From CAZKFA01 sp964551925 (GTDB lineage Bacteria > Cyanobacteriota > Vampirovibrionia > LMEP-6097), in NCBI GenBank assembly GCA_964551925.1, contig CAZKFA010000019.1, forward strand, positions 1 to 35,743: a stretch of DNA of 35,743 bases, in the 5' to 3' direction. The position numbers were made by a program, and so were the translations under genes. Below the pieces are notes generated by a model that saw only the letters and a list, made by a program, of their open reading frames with translations, was not told the origin of the DNA and made no database searches. Shown piece after piece: positions 1 to 7,911 of this stretch. The first letter of the stretch is position 1; every line of letters begins with the position of its first letter.

Positions 1-45
1 AAGTCTATTGCAAAAAAAAGACTGTTTGACCCCTTTCGTTTTTGA
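1..45 (+). CDS. Possible C-terminal tail of an upstream gene (partial)
   Basis: An open frame runs from the window edge to a TGA at 43-45 and encodes 14 residues (KSIAKKRLFDPFRF). It ends just before the first gene of the secretion operon and lies in the same frame. It could be the end of an upstream operon member, or chance. No function can be assigned from so little sequence. Confidence 0.3.
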   Translation, partial: KSIAKKRLFDPFRF

Positions 46-69
46 GTAACTTTGTTGATAATCATCATC

Positions 70-603
70 ATGGATGCTTATAGTGAAGTTGATGCCATTT
101 ATTTCTCCATAGCGAATAAAACAGCTTATGCTAAATATGTTGCTGGTAAATTGCTAAAAGGCAGTTATATTGGTTGTCCACCTTATCATTGCCTATTAGG
201 ACCCGCTTCTTTTCGTCTAAGGCAGTTCCATACTGCTGAACATCAGGTCTATAATGCCTTTATGGCAAAGGCTAAGACTTTGCCAGCAGAAGCCAGTCTT
301 TCTGAGTTAGCGATAAGAATGCCGAGTTTGGATGAGGCGAGACGGGGTAGTCCCTTCTCTATTTTTTGTGGTACGACGTTTTGTTTTAGTTCTGGTTTGC
401 TGCTTATTCTATCAAGCTTGCCGAATTTGTTTCACTTTCATAATACCAATTTGTATTTTATGAGTTTTTGGTTGTTGTTTGTACTTCTTAGTACTTTACT
501 TATGACTAGATTCATACAGAAAAGATTTTTTCTGGCTAAAGCAGAAGATGAACATTTGATTTTGGCAATAGAGGCATTAAAGGAGGTACTAAATGATGAA
601 TAA
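70..603 (+). CDS. DUF1385-like small membrane protein, first visible gene of the T4SS operon
   Basis: A 177-residue protein from the ATG at 70. An in-frame TTG at 52 would add six residues; neither start has a clear Shine-Dalgarno sequence. Residues 51-64 (RQFHTAEHQVYNAF) match the DUF1385 hallmark of YqhQ-type proteins (RxxQYHGAEHKVxNAY). FCGTTF at 99-104 corresponds to the following CGTSF-like motif of that family. Hydrophobic helices lie at about 106-120 and 128-146. DUF1385 proteins are normally near 300 residues, so this is a short or diverged member with no room for the usual N-terminal half. Its last 11 bases overlap the next gene, which places it in the secretion operon. The family's biochemical role is not established. 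The similarity is judged by eye from two motifs in the right order. Confidence 0.65.
   Translation: MDAYSEVDAIYFSIANKTAYAKYVAGKLLKGSYIGCPPYHCLLGPASFRLRQFHTAEHQVYNAFMAKAKTLPAEASLSELAIRMPSLDEARRGSPFSIFCGTTFCFSSGLLLILSSLPNLFHFHNTNLYFMSFWLLFVLLSTLLMTRFIQKRFFLAKAEDEHLILAIEALKEVLNDE
581..586 (+). promoter_or_regulatory. Shine-Dalgarno AGGAGG for the second T4SS operon gene
   Basis: A perfect AGGAGG inside the end of the preceding gene, 6 nt before the ATG at 593 and 9 nt before the ATG at 596. It supports a start at 593 or 596 and shows that canonical ribosome binding sites are used inside this operon, unlike at most operon-first genes of the window. Confidence 0.75.
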
Positions 604-1069
604 TCTAGTTGCTGGTTCGGTAGAGTTCCTGGGGTTTTGTTTGTATGTGACAGCAGTCGTTGCCGCAGCAACTCTACCCATTTGGGGATATAAAATCCTA
701 GAAGGTAAATTAACACCGAAACATAAGGTTCTTAAAGTTACTAATGATCTTGCTGAGAAACGGAGATTTCATACTAGTATTATTGCTTCTTTGGGCACCA
801 CGACAGCTGGGGTCTTTATGATTCAGATCCTACCTTTGATCTTTAGTATTATTGGTGATGTTGGTGGCGCTTTTAATATCAACACCTTATATGGAGAGCA
901 TTTTAGCGCTGGTGGTGGTAGTGAGTATATAGATAGCTTTTATGGACTTACTGCACAATTGGGAGATATGTTACAGACTGCGGCACCAATGGCAGCTGTT
1001 GGTTTGGGTGGTTATAACTTACTTAATAATATTTCTCGTGGCTTGCCAGCTATTAAGCGATCTAAATGA
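593..1069 (+). CDS. Small integral membrane protein of the T4SS operon (possible VirB2/VirB3-position protein)
   Basis: A 158-residue protein with hydrophobic segments at about 10-33, 62-90 and 128-145, a Gly/Ala-rich loop around 91-110 and a basic C-terminal tail (AIKRSK). It lies directly before the VirB4 ATPase gene and overlaps it by ATGA (1066-1069). That is the usual place for the pilin (VirB2/TrbC) and VirB3 of conjugation systems. No motif proves either identity, and its size exceeds a typical VirB3 or mature VirB2. The start has two adjacent ATG codons behind a perfect Shine-Dalgarno site. What is seen is the membrane topology and position; the T4SS role is inferred from context. Confidence 0.65.
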   Translation: MMNNLVAGSVEFLGFCLYVTAVVAAATLPIWGYKILEGKLTPKHKVLKVTNDLAEKRRFHTSIIASLGTTTAGVFMIQILPLIFSIIGDVGGAFNINTLYGEHFSAGGGSEYIDSFYGLTAQLGDMLQTAAPMAAVGLGGYNLLNNISRGLPAIKRSK

Positions 1070-3771
1070 TTAAAACCTATAGAAATTTTAAAAGGAGTGA
1101 GGAGATCTTTTGCGGATTGAGTATTGTTCCACTATTGCAAATTGCAGTCATTTCAACACTATTGATTTATTTTGCTATAAGTATTCAGCTTGATCCCTCA
1201 TCGCCTCTCTTCCTTTTACTAGCAGTGATTTGGATGATTGTGGTTGCATTTATCATCAAGGCTGCTCAGGGAGAAGAAGTGCGGGGCTTTTATAGCTCTA
1301 TACTTCTTCATCCTTTTGCTAATCATATTTTTTCTCTTGATGAGAATGACCAGACCTACCAATCAGTTGGAAGGCTTCTCCCTGTTAAGGACTGTTCTGA
1401 TAATTATATTGTTACGAAAGAAGATGATTTGTTGGCTGTGATTAAATTAAATAATTCTATTGCTAGAAATAAACTATCTAATGAAGAATTATTGAATGTG
1501 ATTAAGAACTGGGGAGATTTTTTAGCACAATTCAAAAGTATCAGTGATATAGGAGCTTATAACTCTAGTACTGATATTGGTGCTGATCTTATGCAGCTGT
1601 TTGTATGGGTTAAGCCATATAAATTGCATCCAACTCAATTGCAATCTCTTGTTGTTGATTATGCTGACCAGATTTATCAATATTGGTTAAGTCAAATGTT
1701 TGATAATGGACGTTTTATACAAGATTTACAGTTCTATATTGTCATTAGGCAGCAAAGTTTGAATAATAAAGTCTCTAAGGTGATAAAAATTCTCAGGAAA
1801 TTCTTACCTATGCTTGCTCATAATAAGTATTCAGGTTTTGAAGATGATTTAAGGTTATTGCTTCAGAAAGTTGAAGCTGTAATTAATGCTTTAGCGAGAA
1901 TTGGCATTAATTCTAATCAACTTAAAGGAACTGATTTATTGCAATTCTATAATCATTGGCTGCCAAATCAAAAATCAGCTCCTGCTGCTTTTTTGCAGGA
2001 TAATGGTAAGTTTATTAAACAGTTTGATGGCCGTTATAGTAAAACATACAGAGTCCATTTGCATCCAAGTAGTGGTAATTTGGAGCTCTGGATTGAAGAT
2101 TTAATTAAAGAATTACAGATAGAATCCTCTGTTGCAATTTATTTAGAGCCTCGTGATTCATTGAAAGATCGTCGTCAAGCTGAACGTAAGGCAGAGCTTA
2201 TGCGTCAATTATCCAATAATAATAGAAGCACGACCATGGCTATTATGAAGGAGAATAAAGAACTTGCTTTAGATTTATTGAACCTGCCCTATAGCTTTGA
2301 TTTAAGTATTTTTATAACTATATATGCTCGTAATTCACAAGAAATTCAGTATTTTGATAGTAGGTTGCGTAAACCAATTAAAGAGGCCTCTATTGCTGGT
2401 TTAGATAGGCAGCAAATTGCCAATTGGATCTATTCTCTACCATTTGCTGCGAATGGTTTATCTAATCAGGATAAGCTTTTTGCTGGTTTAGATTTTGCGC
2501 GTGCAACTTTCCCCTTTGTTAAAGAGGATTTGGGGACGGTTGATGGTCCTTTGATGGGATTGTCAATGGCTAATTCTAAGCCGGTCTTTGTAGATGAATA
2601 TGACCGAACTTTATTTAATAATAGGGGGATTAATTTTATTGGTGATTCAGGGTCAGGCAAGACGGTAGCTGCGAAACTTGCTGTTAAACGTAGGTTGCAA
2701 GATCAGGATAGAAGTTTCTATATTATTGATAGTACTGAAGATGGCTGGCAATTTTTTGTTGATTATTTCGGTGGAGATATTGTTTATTTAGATAAGTTCT
2801 TAGAGTTTGGCTCGTTGTTTAACCCTTTTGTTCTACCTCTAACCTATACTACAGCTGAGTTTCAGCAACATCTTGAGGATATGACTCAATTGCTAGCTTT
2901 TATTCGGAGTTCTCAAGGACAGCTTCAGATTACAGAGAAGTTTTTTCTGCAACAGTCTTTGAATGCGGTTTATGCAAAGGGTGCAAGGGTTAGATTGAGT
3001 GATCTTTATGATTTCTGGAAGCGGGACTCAAATTCACTTGCTGAGCTATGGTCTAATATTATCGCTCCTTTTTGTTATCAAGCTAATGGTGTTTATGCTT
3101 ATTTATTAGATGGTTATGAAGCTAGCTTTGATGCTCAATCTAAGCTCATTCTTTTTACTTTTTTTAAGCCTTATGCGAATCAAGATTTTGTACCACTTGC
3201 AATGTTTTTGATTAATCATTTTGTCTCACATAAAGTTATTTTTCAGAAGCAGGCTCGATCGACACTGATTGTTGATGAAGCATGGAAGATTTTTACTAAT
3301 AATAATCAACTTGGTCGTGATTTGTTGGTGCATTTTGCTAGAGCTGGTCGGGGATTGGATTTGGGCTTATGGACTATTTCTCAGAAACCAAGTGACCTAC
3401 CAAGAGAAGTGCATTCCTCTGCTTCTATGAGTTTATGCTTTCAATTGAAGGAATTGCGTGATAGACAAGAGATGGCTGTGGCAAATAATCTATCAGAAAC
3501 AGAATTGAAGTTATTGTCCACATCTGGCATTTATGATTCAGGGACTTGTTTAATGAAAACCACTCGTAATTCTGGTCTGCTAAAAGTGTTACTGGATCCA
3601 GTGGAGCAGCTTCTATGTAATTCTACTCGTGATTTTGTAAATAAGCGTAATAGTCTTTTTGTGGAGAATCTAAATAAACTAGTTCTAAGCTCAGGAGCTG
3701 GTATTGATTCTGAACTTAAGAAGCAGGCTGCAAGAATAACTATTAAATTCTTACTAGAGGAGAGTCCATGA
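1066..3771 (+). CDS. virB4: VirB4/TraC/TrbE-family type IV secretion ATPase
   Basis: A 901-residue AAA-type ATPase that powers assembly and substrate transfer in type IV secretion and conjugation. Two N-terminal membrane helices (about 17-60) precede a long VirB4 N-terminal domain. The Walker A motif GDSGSGKT is at 526-533 and the Walker B motif LIVDEAW ends at 740. They are followed by the family-typical ARAGRGLDLGLWTISQKPSDL region, where an arginine and a glutamine are conserved in VirB4/VirD4 ATPases. Length is near that of TraC/TrbE-type VirB4 proteins with a membrane-anchored N-terminus. The start overlaps the previous stop (ATGA), and its own stop overlaps the next start the same way. 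No relaxase or VirD4 coupling protein is visible, so the system may be conjugative or a dedicated secretion machine. Confidence 0.93.
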   Translation: MIKTYRNFKRSEEIFCGLSIVPLLQIAVISTLLIYFAISIQLDPSSPLFLLLAVIWMIVVAFIIKAAQGEEVRGFYSSILLHPFANHIFSLDENDQTYQSVGRLLPVKDCSDNYIVTKEDDLLAVIKLNNSIARNKLSNEELLNVIKNWGDFLAQFKSISDIGAYNSSTDIGADLMQLFVWVKPYKLHPTQLQSLVVDYADQIYQYWLSQMFDNGRFIQDLQFYIVIRQQSLNNKVSKVIKILRKFLPMLAHNKYSGFEDDLRLLLQKVEAVINALARIGINSNQLKGTDLLQFYNHWLPNQKSAPAAFLQDNGKFIKQFDGRYSKTYRVHLHPSSGNLELWIEDLIKELQIESSVAIYLEPRDSLKDRRQAERKAELMRQLSNNNRSTTMAIMKENKELALDLLNLPYSFDLSIFITIYARNSQEIQYFDSRLRKPIKEASIAGLDRQQIANWIYSLPFAANGLSNQDKLFAGLDFARATFPFVKEDLGTVDGPLMGLSMANSKPVFVDEYDRTLFNNRGINFIGDSGSGKTVAAKLAVKRRLQDQDRSFYIIDSTEDGWQFFVDYFGGDIVYLDKFLEFGSLFNPFVLPLTYTTAEFQQHLEDMTQLLAFIRSSQGQLQITEKFFLQQSLNAVYAKGARVRLSDLYDFWKRDSNSLAELWSNIIAPFCYQANGVYAYLLDGYEASFDAQSKLILFTFFKPYANQDFVPLAMFLINHFVSHKVIFQKQARSTLIVDEAWKIFTNNNQLGRDLLVHFARAGRGLDLGLWTISQKPSDLPREVHSSASMSLCFQLKELRDRQEMAVANNLSETELKLLSTSGIYDSGTCLMKTTRNSGLLKVLLDPVEQLLCNSTRDFVNKRNSLFVENLNKLVLSSGAGIDSELKKQAARITIKFLLEESP

Positions 3772-4295
3772 GTATTTCTAACGGCTTTTTTCTCGAATGG
3801 ATGCGACTACCAGGTCTGGTTAAGAAGTTGCAGTTTTTCTTGCTGTTCAGTGTTGTTCTAAATCTTTTATTGCTTCAACAATTGATTATTAAGCCCCATA
3901 AGCAAGCTTCTACTTCTAAGATTGAACAATCTCAAGAATTAGCCATTAGTGAAGCTGATTTGAAAGGTTTTATTCGATCATTTCTTGATAATTTCTTTTC
4001 AACAAGTCTAGAGGCTGAGGGCTTCTTGAAAAGGCATAGTGGGATTGAATTATTTCCGATTGTTCAGGCTGAGCTTATTAATAGGCGCAACTTAAAGATC
4101 TCTAGTCATTTGCAAATTAATGATCTCTATCTGGACTCAGTTTCAGCTAAGTTGGTGAAGGCTATTGTTTTGGGAGAGGAACTATTTGATTCGGGATTAA
4201 CTAGGAAAATTACTCTTGAATTATTGATTAATACTGATGTTGATGATAAGGATAATTTATTAGTTGAGTCTATTCCAGTCTTGGAGATTACATGA
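3768..4295 (+). CDS. VirB8/TraE-like bitopic inner membrane protein
   Basis: A 175-residue protein with a short N-terminal tail, one membrane helix at about 21-41 and a soluble remainder that would face the periplasm. This is the architecture of VirB8/TraE scaffold proteins, whose periplasmic part has an NTF2-like fold. Helix-rich sequence after the membrane segment is followed by alternating strands (KISSHLQINDLYLDS and onwards), compatible with that fold. It sits between the virB4 gene and a VirB6/TrbL-like gene and is linked to both by ATGA overlaps. A GAGGAGAG ribosome site precedes the ATG. Sequence similarity to characterised VirB8 proteins is not obvious by eye, so the call rests on topology and synteny. 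Confidence 0.6.
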   Translation: MSISNGFFLEWMRLPGLVKKLQFFLLFSVVLNLLLLQQLIIKPHKQASTSKIEQSQELAISEADLKGFIRSFLDNFFSTSLEAEGFLKRHSGIELFPIVQAELINRRNLKISSHLQINDLYLDSVSAKLVKAIVLGEELFDSGLTRKITLELLINTDVDDKDNLLVESIPVLEIT

Positions 4296-5752
4296 AAAAG
4301 TTAGTCTTTATTATTACTTGTTCTATCATCTTTGCTACTGGTGTTGCAGCTGAGAGCATTTTTACAATATTTAATAATAGAACCTTTCCTGAGGAGCGTA
4401 ATCAAGTGATTCATGTAGATAATCTTCATTCTATCCTTGAGCCTAGTCAAATGGATGGTTTGAAGGACTTCTCAGATTCTGTTTTTGATACAGTCAATAC
4501 TTTACTAGCTAATAAATTTGAGCTTGGCAATGGATTTATTGATGTTACGAATCAAGTGCATAGTGGTGTGAAATCTGCCCTGAAAGAGACTTTTACTGGT
4601 TATGCTGAGTATCAAAGACGTAAGGCAACGGAAGAGATTCTAAATTCAAATTTCTATTCCCATCAAATTGCCAATCAGTTTCTCTTGGGTTCTTCTGTGG
4701 TTAATACGCCCGATACTGCTGTTGGATCTGTATTAAATAATATTTTTTCTTTCTTTTCTAATCTTTTTAATTTAGGTCCTGGTTTTAACAATATTAATTC
4801 CCCTAATATTCTTAGTTTGATTAATCATATTAATTCTCAGTCGCGCATTAATGACTTGTACCAATTATTTCAAAATTTATCTAGGGAGCTATTGTTGACT
4901 TTGGGCATATTCATTATCTTTTTGAGATTGATTCATAATGACTTCAACTATTCAATTACTGAACCTCTATTTGCAATTTTGTTATCCTTTGTTGGCATTG
5001 GATTGATAGGGCCAACCTTAGACGCCTTATTAATATTGGTTTTGAGACTTTCAGCTGCTATCAATACCATTTTTGCTAATGAATGGTCTTCTTTACAATT
5101 GGAGAATAGTTGGCAGGGCTTAGCTAATCAGATTGGTTATATGCCAACAATAGTTTTAAGTATTATTGATATATTGTCGCAATTCTTCACTTACTTTTTT
5201 ATTGTTGGTTTAATTCTCTATATTGTTATTGGTAAGATTATTTCACCATTTTGGGCACTGTGTTTTATTGATCAGCAACTTCGATCAAATGCTATTAATT
5301 CAATTATTAATTGGTTTAAGATTTTATTGGTTCTGACCTTGATCCCGATTGTTTATTTGGTGATTAATTATATTGCTGTTGAGTTTAGCAATTTAGGTTT
5401 ATATTTTTTAGAGATAGTACTTTCTATTGCAGCCTTTCTTTTTCTGCCGTTTTTGTCTGCGGTTCTTTTATCTCGTACTGGTGGTGTTGCTCATCAAGCA
5501 CTGGGTGGCTATCAGATTATGATTGATTCTTTGAATGCAGCGTATTGGGGGCTCAGAGATAGTTTTGATAGGTTGATTGATTCAAATAATAATCATGTGC
5601 CTTCTAATGATAGGATTATTGCTGAAGAAAAAATCGCAGATCTCCAGTATAATAGCCAATTATTAGCCCAGCAGAATTATCAAATAATTGATATGATTAA
5701 TAATGCTCAAGAGAATACCGTGAGTTTTGCTCATAGTATTAGTAATAGATGA
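4292..5752 (+). CDS. VirB6/TrbL-like polytopic T4SS membrane protein
   Basis: A 486-residue protein with a signal peptide (about 1-20, VAA-ES cleavage), a roughly 175-residue extracytoplasmic region, then hydrophobic segments at about 200-213, 224-254, 286-316, 342-362 and 369-393, and a hydrophilic C-terminal tail. A large exported N-terminal domain followed by a multi-spanning core is typical of VirB6/TrbL/TraG-like inner membrane channel components. Its place after virB4 and the VirB8-like gene agrees. The loop with IGKIISPFWAL resembles the TrbL core but is not diagnostic. The start overlaps the previous stop (ATGA) with a GGAG site upstream. The T4SS role is inferred from topology and context. 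Confidence 0.65.
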   Translation: MKKLVFIITCSIIFATGVAAESIFTIFNNRTFPEERNQVIHVDNLHSILEPSQMDGLKDFSDSVFDTVNTLLANKFELGNGFIDVTNQVHSGVKSALKETFTGYAEYQRRKATEEILNSNFYSHQIANQFLLGSSVVNTPDTAVGSVLNNIFSFFSNLFNLGPGFNNINSPNILSLINHINSQSRINDLYQLFQNLSRELLLTLGIFIIFLRLIHNDFNYSITEPLFAILLSFVGIGLIGPTLDALLILVLRLSAAINTIFANEWSSLQLENSWQGLANQIGYMPTIVLSIIDILSQFFTYFFIVGLILYIVIGKIISPFWALCFIDQQLRSNAINSIINWFKILLVLTLIPIVYLVINYIAVEFSNLGLYFLEIVLSIAAFLFLPFLSAVLLSRTGGVAHQALGGYQIMIDSLNAAYWGLRDSFDRLIDSNNNHVPSNDRIIAEEKIADLQYNSQLLAQQNYQIIDMINNAQENTVSFAHSISNR

Positions 5753-5762
5753 AAGGGGATTC

Positions 5763-7295
5763 ATGCTCTGGGGGATTATTTTAATACTGGTAGTTTTGAT
5801 TATTGCCAATATCATTGCTTATCAGGTTTATTATCGTTGTAAAATCGCAGCTATTAAATCAGCTGTTCATCTTTATTTAAATTCTATTTTGGCATTGAAT
5901 GTCTCACACTTACATGATGCTGCTAATTTTTTTAATCTGCAGAAAAATAGTTCTCAGGATTTATTAAATATCGTTGATAAAAATTTTGCAGCAATTGAGC
6001 AGATCCAGAATATTAATAATATTTCTCGTGGAGCTTCTTACCATTTTCGTTCGGTTTTTGATGAGCTGAAAAAATCTATTGCAATTTTTAGTGATTTAGA
6101 TTTATATGATTTGACTAATAATGAACTTGATATTTTATATCGTAAAGAGGTCATTGATATTAAAGATCTACTTGAATTAGAACTATTTCAAATTAGCAAT
6201 TTTAAGCGCCTAACTATTTCTGATACTACTCGTGATTCACATGCTTTGATTGTTGGTAATTTCCAGTTGCTTTCTAAATGTTTGTTGAACTTAATTGAGA
6301 ATGCTTTGAAATATTGTGATGGTGATATCAAGCTGGAATTGACTAGTTTGGCGAATACTTGGCAGGTAAAAATCAAATCTTTTGGTAAACCATTGCCTGA
6401 CGAGGTTATAGCTACATTGATGGGATCACAAAATAGAAATCGCAATAGTTTTGTGAGTGATTCAGCCTTGGGACATGGCTTATCTAGTTTGATTGGTATT
6501 ATGCAGTTTCATCAAGCTAAGATTGATGTCTTGAGTGCGGAGAACGGCAATATCATTACTTTATCTTTTAAAAAACATTCTATAGATAGAGCTACTGTGG
6601 TGGAAGAAAATATTTTGAAATCAGCCCCTAAGTTTGGCAAGATGATTGTGATATTTGTTGCTGTTGTTATTTTCTTGTCGTCATTGTTTACTTGTCAGCG
6701 GCATAAGGTTCTGGATTATGTGCATTTAATTACTCAGCAAAATACTATAGATTCTATTAGCTATCAACCCTTTATACAGAGAAGGTTTGATGAGATTATA
6801 TCCGAGAATGTTCCGCTCGCAGATGGGGATTTCGTGGATTACGCCCAACCACAGTTAATCCGTAATATATTGATTAATTACTTCAATGTACGATTAGCAC
6901 GGCAAGACCTTAAGCCGACTCTGTATTCATGGAAATCAGCTGCTATTCTATCTTCTCAAGCTTTAAGTGAAGGGCGTTATTTGTTTGCAATTTATAGTTA
7001 TGCTGATACTTTAAGATTATTTTTTGAGACTAAATTATATTTGAATAAAGAATTGGTTTTGCTAGATATCATGGAGCATTATTCTCCAGAGCAACTAATT
7101 AAGGTACTTATGAATTATTATCAACCAAAGGCTTTGGCGCCTGTCATTCTGCCAGTAACCATGCCACTAGGCGCGTGTTGTTCTAAGGATAAATCCAACT
7201 TTCAAAACAAGTCTATTGTATCTAATAAGCAATCAGTGATAGATATGATGATTGATGCCAAGACTAAGGATTTAGGCTTGGAACTTGATTTGTGA
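5763..7295 (+). CDS. Membrane protein with histidine-kinase-type ATPase domain, last gene of the T4SS operon
   Basis: A 510-residue protein started at the ATG at 5763 behind GAAAGGGG; a longer reading from a TTG at 5727 would overlap the previous gene and lacks a site. TM1 (2-24) is followed by basic residues. A helical region follows, then a HATPase_c-type domain: N-box LLNLIENALKY at 174-184 and G2-like GHGL at 237-240. The usual DxGxG G1 box reads KSFGKPLP, so nucleotide binding may be impaired. A canonical H-box is absent; H94 (SYHFRS) is the only vague candidate. TM2 (294-311) leads to a 200-residue extracytoplasmic C-terminal domain of unknown type. Positive-inside reasoning places the ATPase domain in the cytoplasm. 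Such a subunit in a T4SS operon is unusual. The final 32 bases overlap cmk on the other strand. Confidence 0.7.
   Translation: MLWGIILILVVLIIANIIAYQVYYRCKIAAIKSAVHLYLNSILALNVSHLHDAANFFNLQKNSSQDLLNIVDKNFAAIEQIQNINNISRGASYHFRSVFDELKKSIAIFSDLDLYDLTNNELDILYRKEVIDIKDLLELELFQISNFKRLTISDTTRDSHALIVGNFQLLSKCLLNLIENALKYCDGDIKLELTSLANTWQVKIKSFGKPLPDEVIATLMGSQNRNRNSFVSDSALGHGLSSLIGIMQFHQAKIDVLSAENGNIITLSFKKHSIDRATVVEENILKSAPKFGKMIVIFVAVVIFLSSLFTCQRHKVLDYVHLITQQNTIDSISYQPFIQRRFDEIISENVPLADGDFVDYAQPQLIRNILINYFNVRLARQDLKPTLYSWKSAAILSSQALSEGRYLFAIYSYADTLRLFFETKLYLNKELVLLDIMEHYSPEQLIKVLMNYYQPKALAPVILPVTMPLGACCSKDKSNFQNKSIVSNKQSVIDMMIDAKTKDLGLELDL
7198..7217 (+). repeat. Inverted-repeat copy, ACAAGTCTATT family (copy 1)
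   Basis: The 20 bases here are exactly the reverse complement of 12086-12105; the match extends to 24 positions with one mismatch (7194-7217 against 12086-12109). The copy lies in the 3' end of the kinase-like gene, within a Ser/Asn/Lys-rich stretch of its product. Its bases also resemble the right arm of the palindrome at 20964-21009. The function is unknown. Confidence 0.6.
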
Positions 7296-7911
7296 TTAGC
7301 TCAACTACTTCGTTGATACTGAGCTTGTCTGTGTTAATTTCTATGGCGTCTTGAGCTTTAATGAGAGGCGCCTCCTTGCGATTAGAGTCTTTGTAATCAC
7401 GTTCCTCGATTTCTTTTATCAGGGTTTCCAATTCTATTGTTTCACCACGCTGTGTTAATTCAGCATGGCGACGCTGAGCTCGCACTGTGGCTGATGCGAT
7501 CATAAATATTTTGAGATTAGCATCGGGGAAGACTACAGTACCAGTGTCTCGTCCATCGATGACTATATTATGATTGGCGGCAAATTTTCTTTGTAATTCT
7601 GTGAGTTTGTTTCTTACTGCTGGAATAGTGGCAATGTCGCTAACCTTCTTACTTACAATGTTAGAGCGAATCTCTTTGCTAACATCTTGTCCGTTGAGAT
7701 GAACAACCTTGCCATTGTTTTGTAATGAGATTTCTAGTTCTGTTAATTTTGAAACCAGCTCGGAGTTGTTGATATTGTTCTCGATGCAGTACCAGGCGAT
7801 AGCTCTATACATTGCACCAGAATCTAAATACTCAAAGCCAAGTTTAGTGGCCAGTTCTTTAGCAACAGTGCTTTTGCCGCTAGCGGATGGACCATCAATA
7901 GTGATGATCAT
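7264..7911 (-). CDS. cmk: Cytidylate kinase
   Basis: A 215-residue (d)CMP kinase that phosphorylates CMP and dCMP with ATP in pyrimidine nucleotide synthesis, acting in the cytoplasm. The P-loop GPSASGKST is at 7-15, followed by EYLDSGAMYRA, the CMP-binding region typical of the family. VIDGRDTGTVVFPDA corresponds to the conserved GRD.G.vVfPdA segment, and ERDYKDSNRKEAPL to the conserved (R)D..D..R...PL region. Length is normal. The ATG overlaps the leuA stop by 4 nt (ATGA, 7908-7911), so the two are co-translated. Its 3' end overlaps the convergent T4SS gene by 32 nt. Confidence 0.95.
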   Translation of the reverse strand: MIITIDGPSASGKSTVAKELATKLGFEYLDSGAMYRAIAWYCIENNINNSELVSKLTELEISLQNNGKVVHLNGQDVSKEIRSNIVSKKVSDIATIPAVRNKLTELQRKFAANHNIVIDGRDTGTVVFPDANLKIFMIASATVRAQRRHAELTQRGETIELETLIKEIEERDYKDSNRKEAPLIKAQDAIEINTDKLSINEVVELITNQVPSLNP

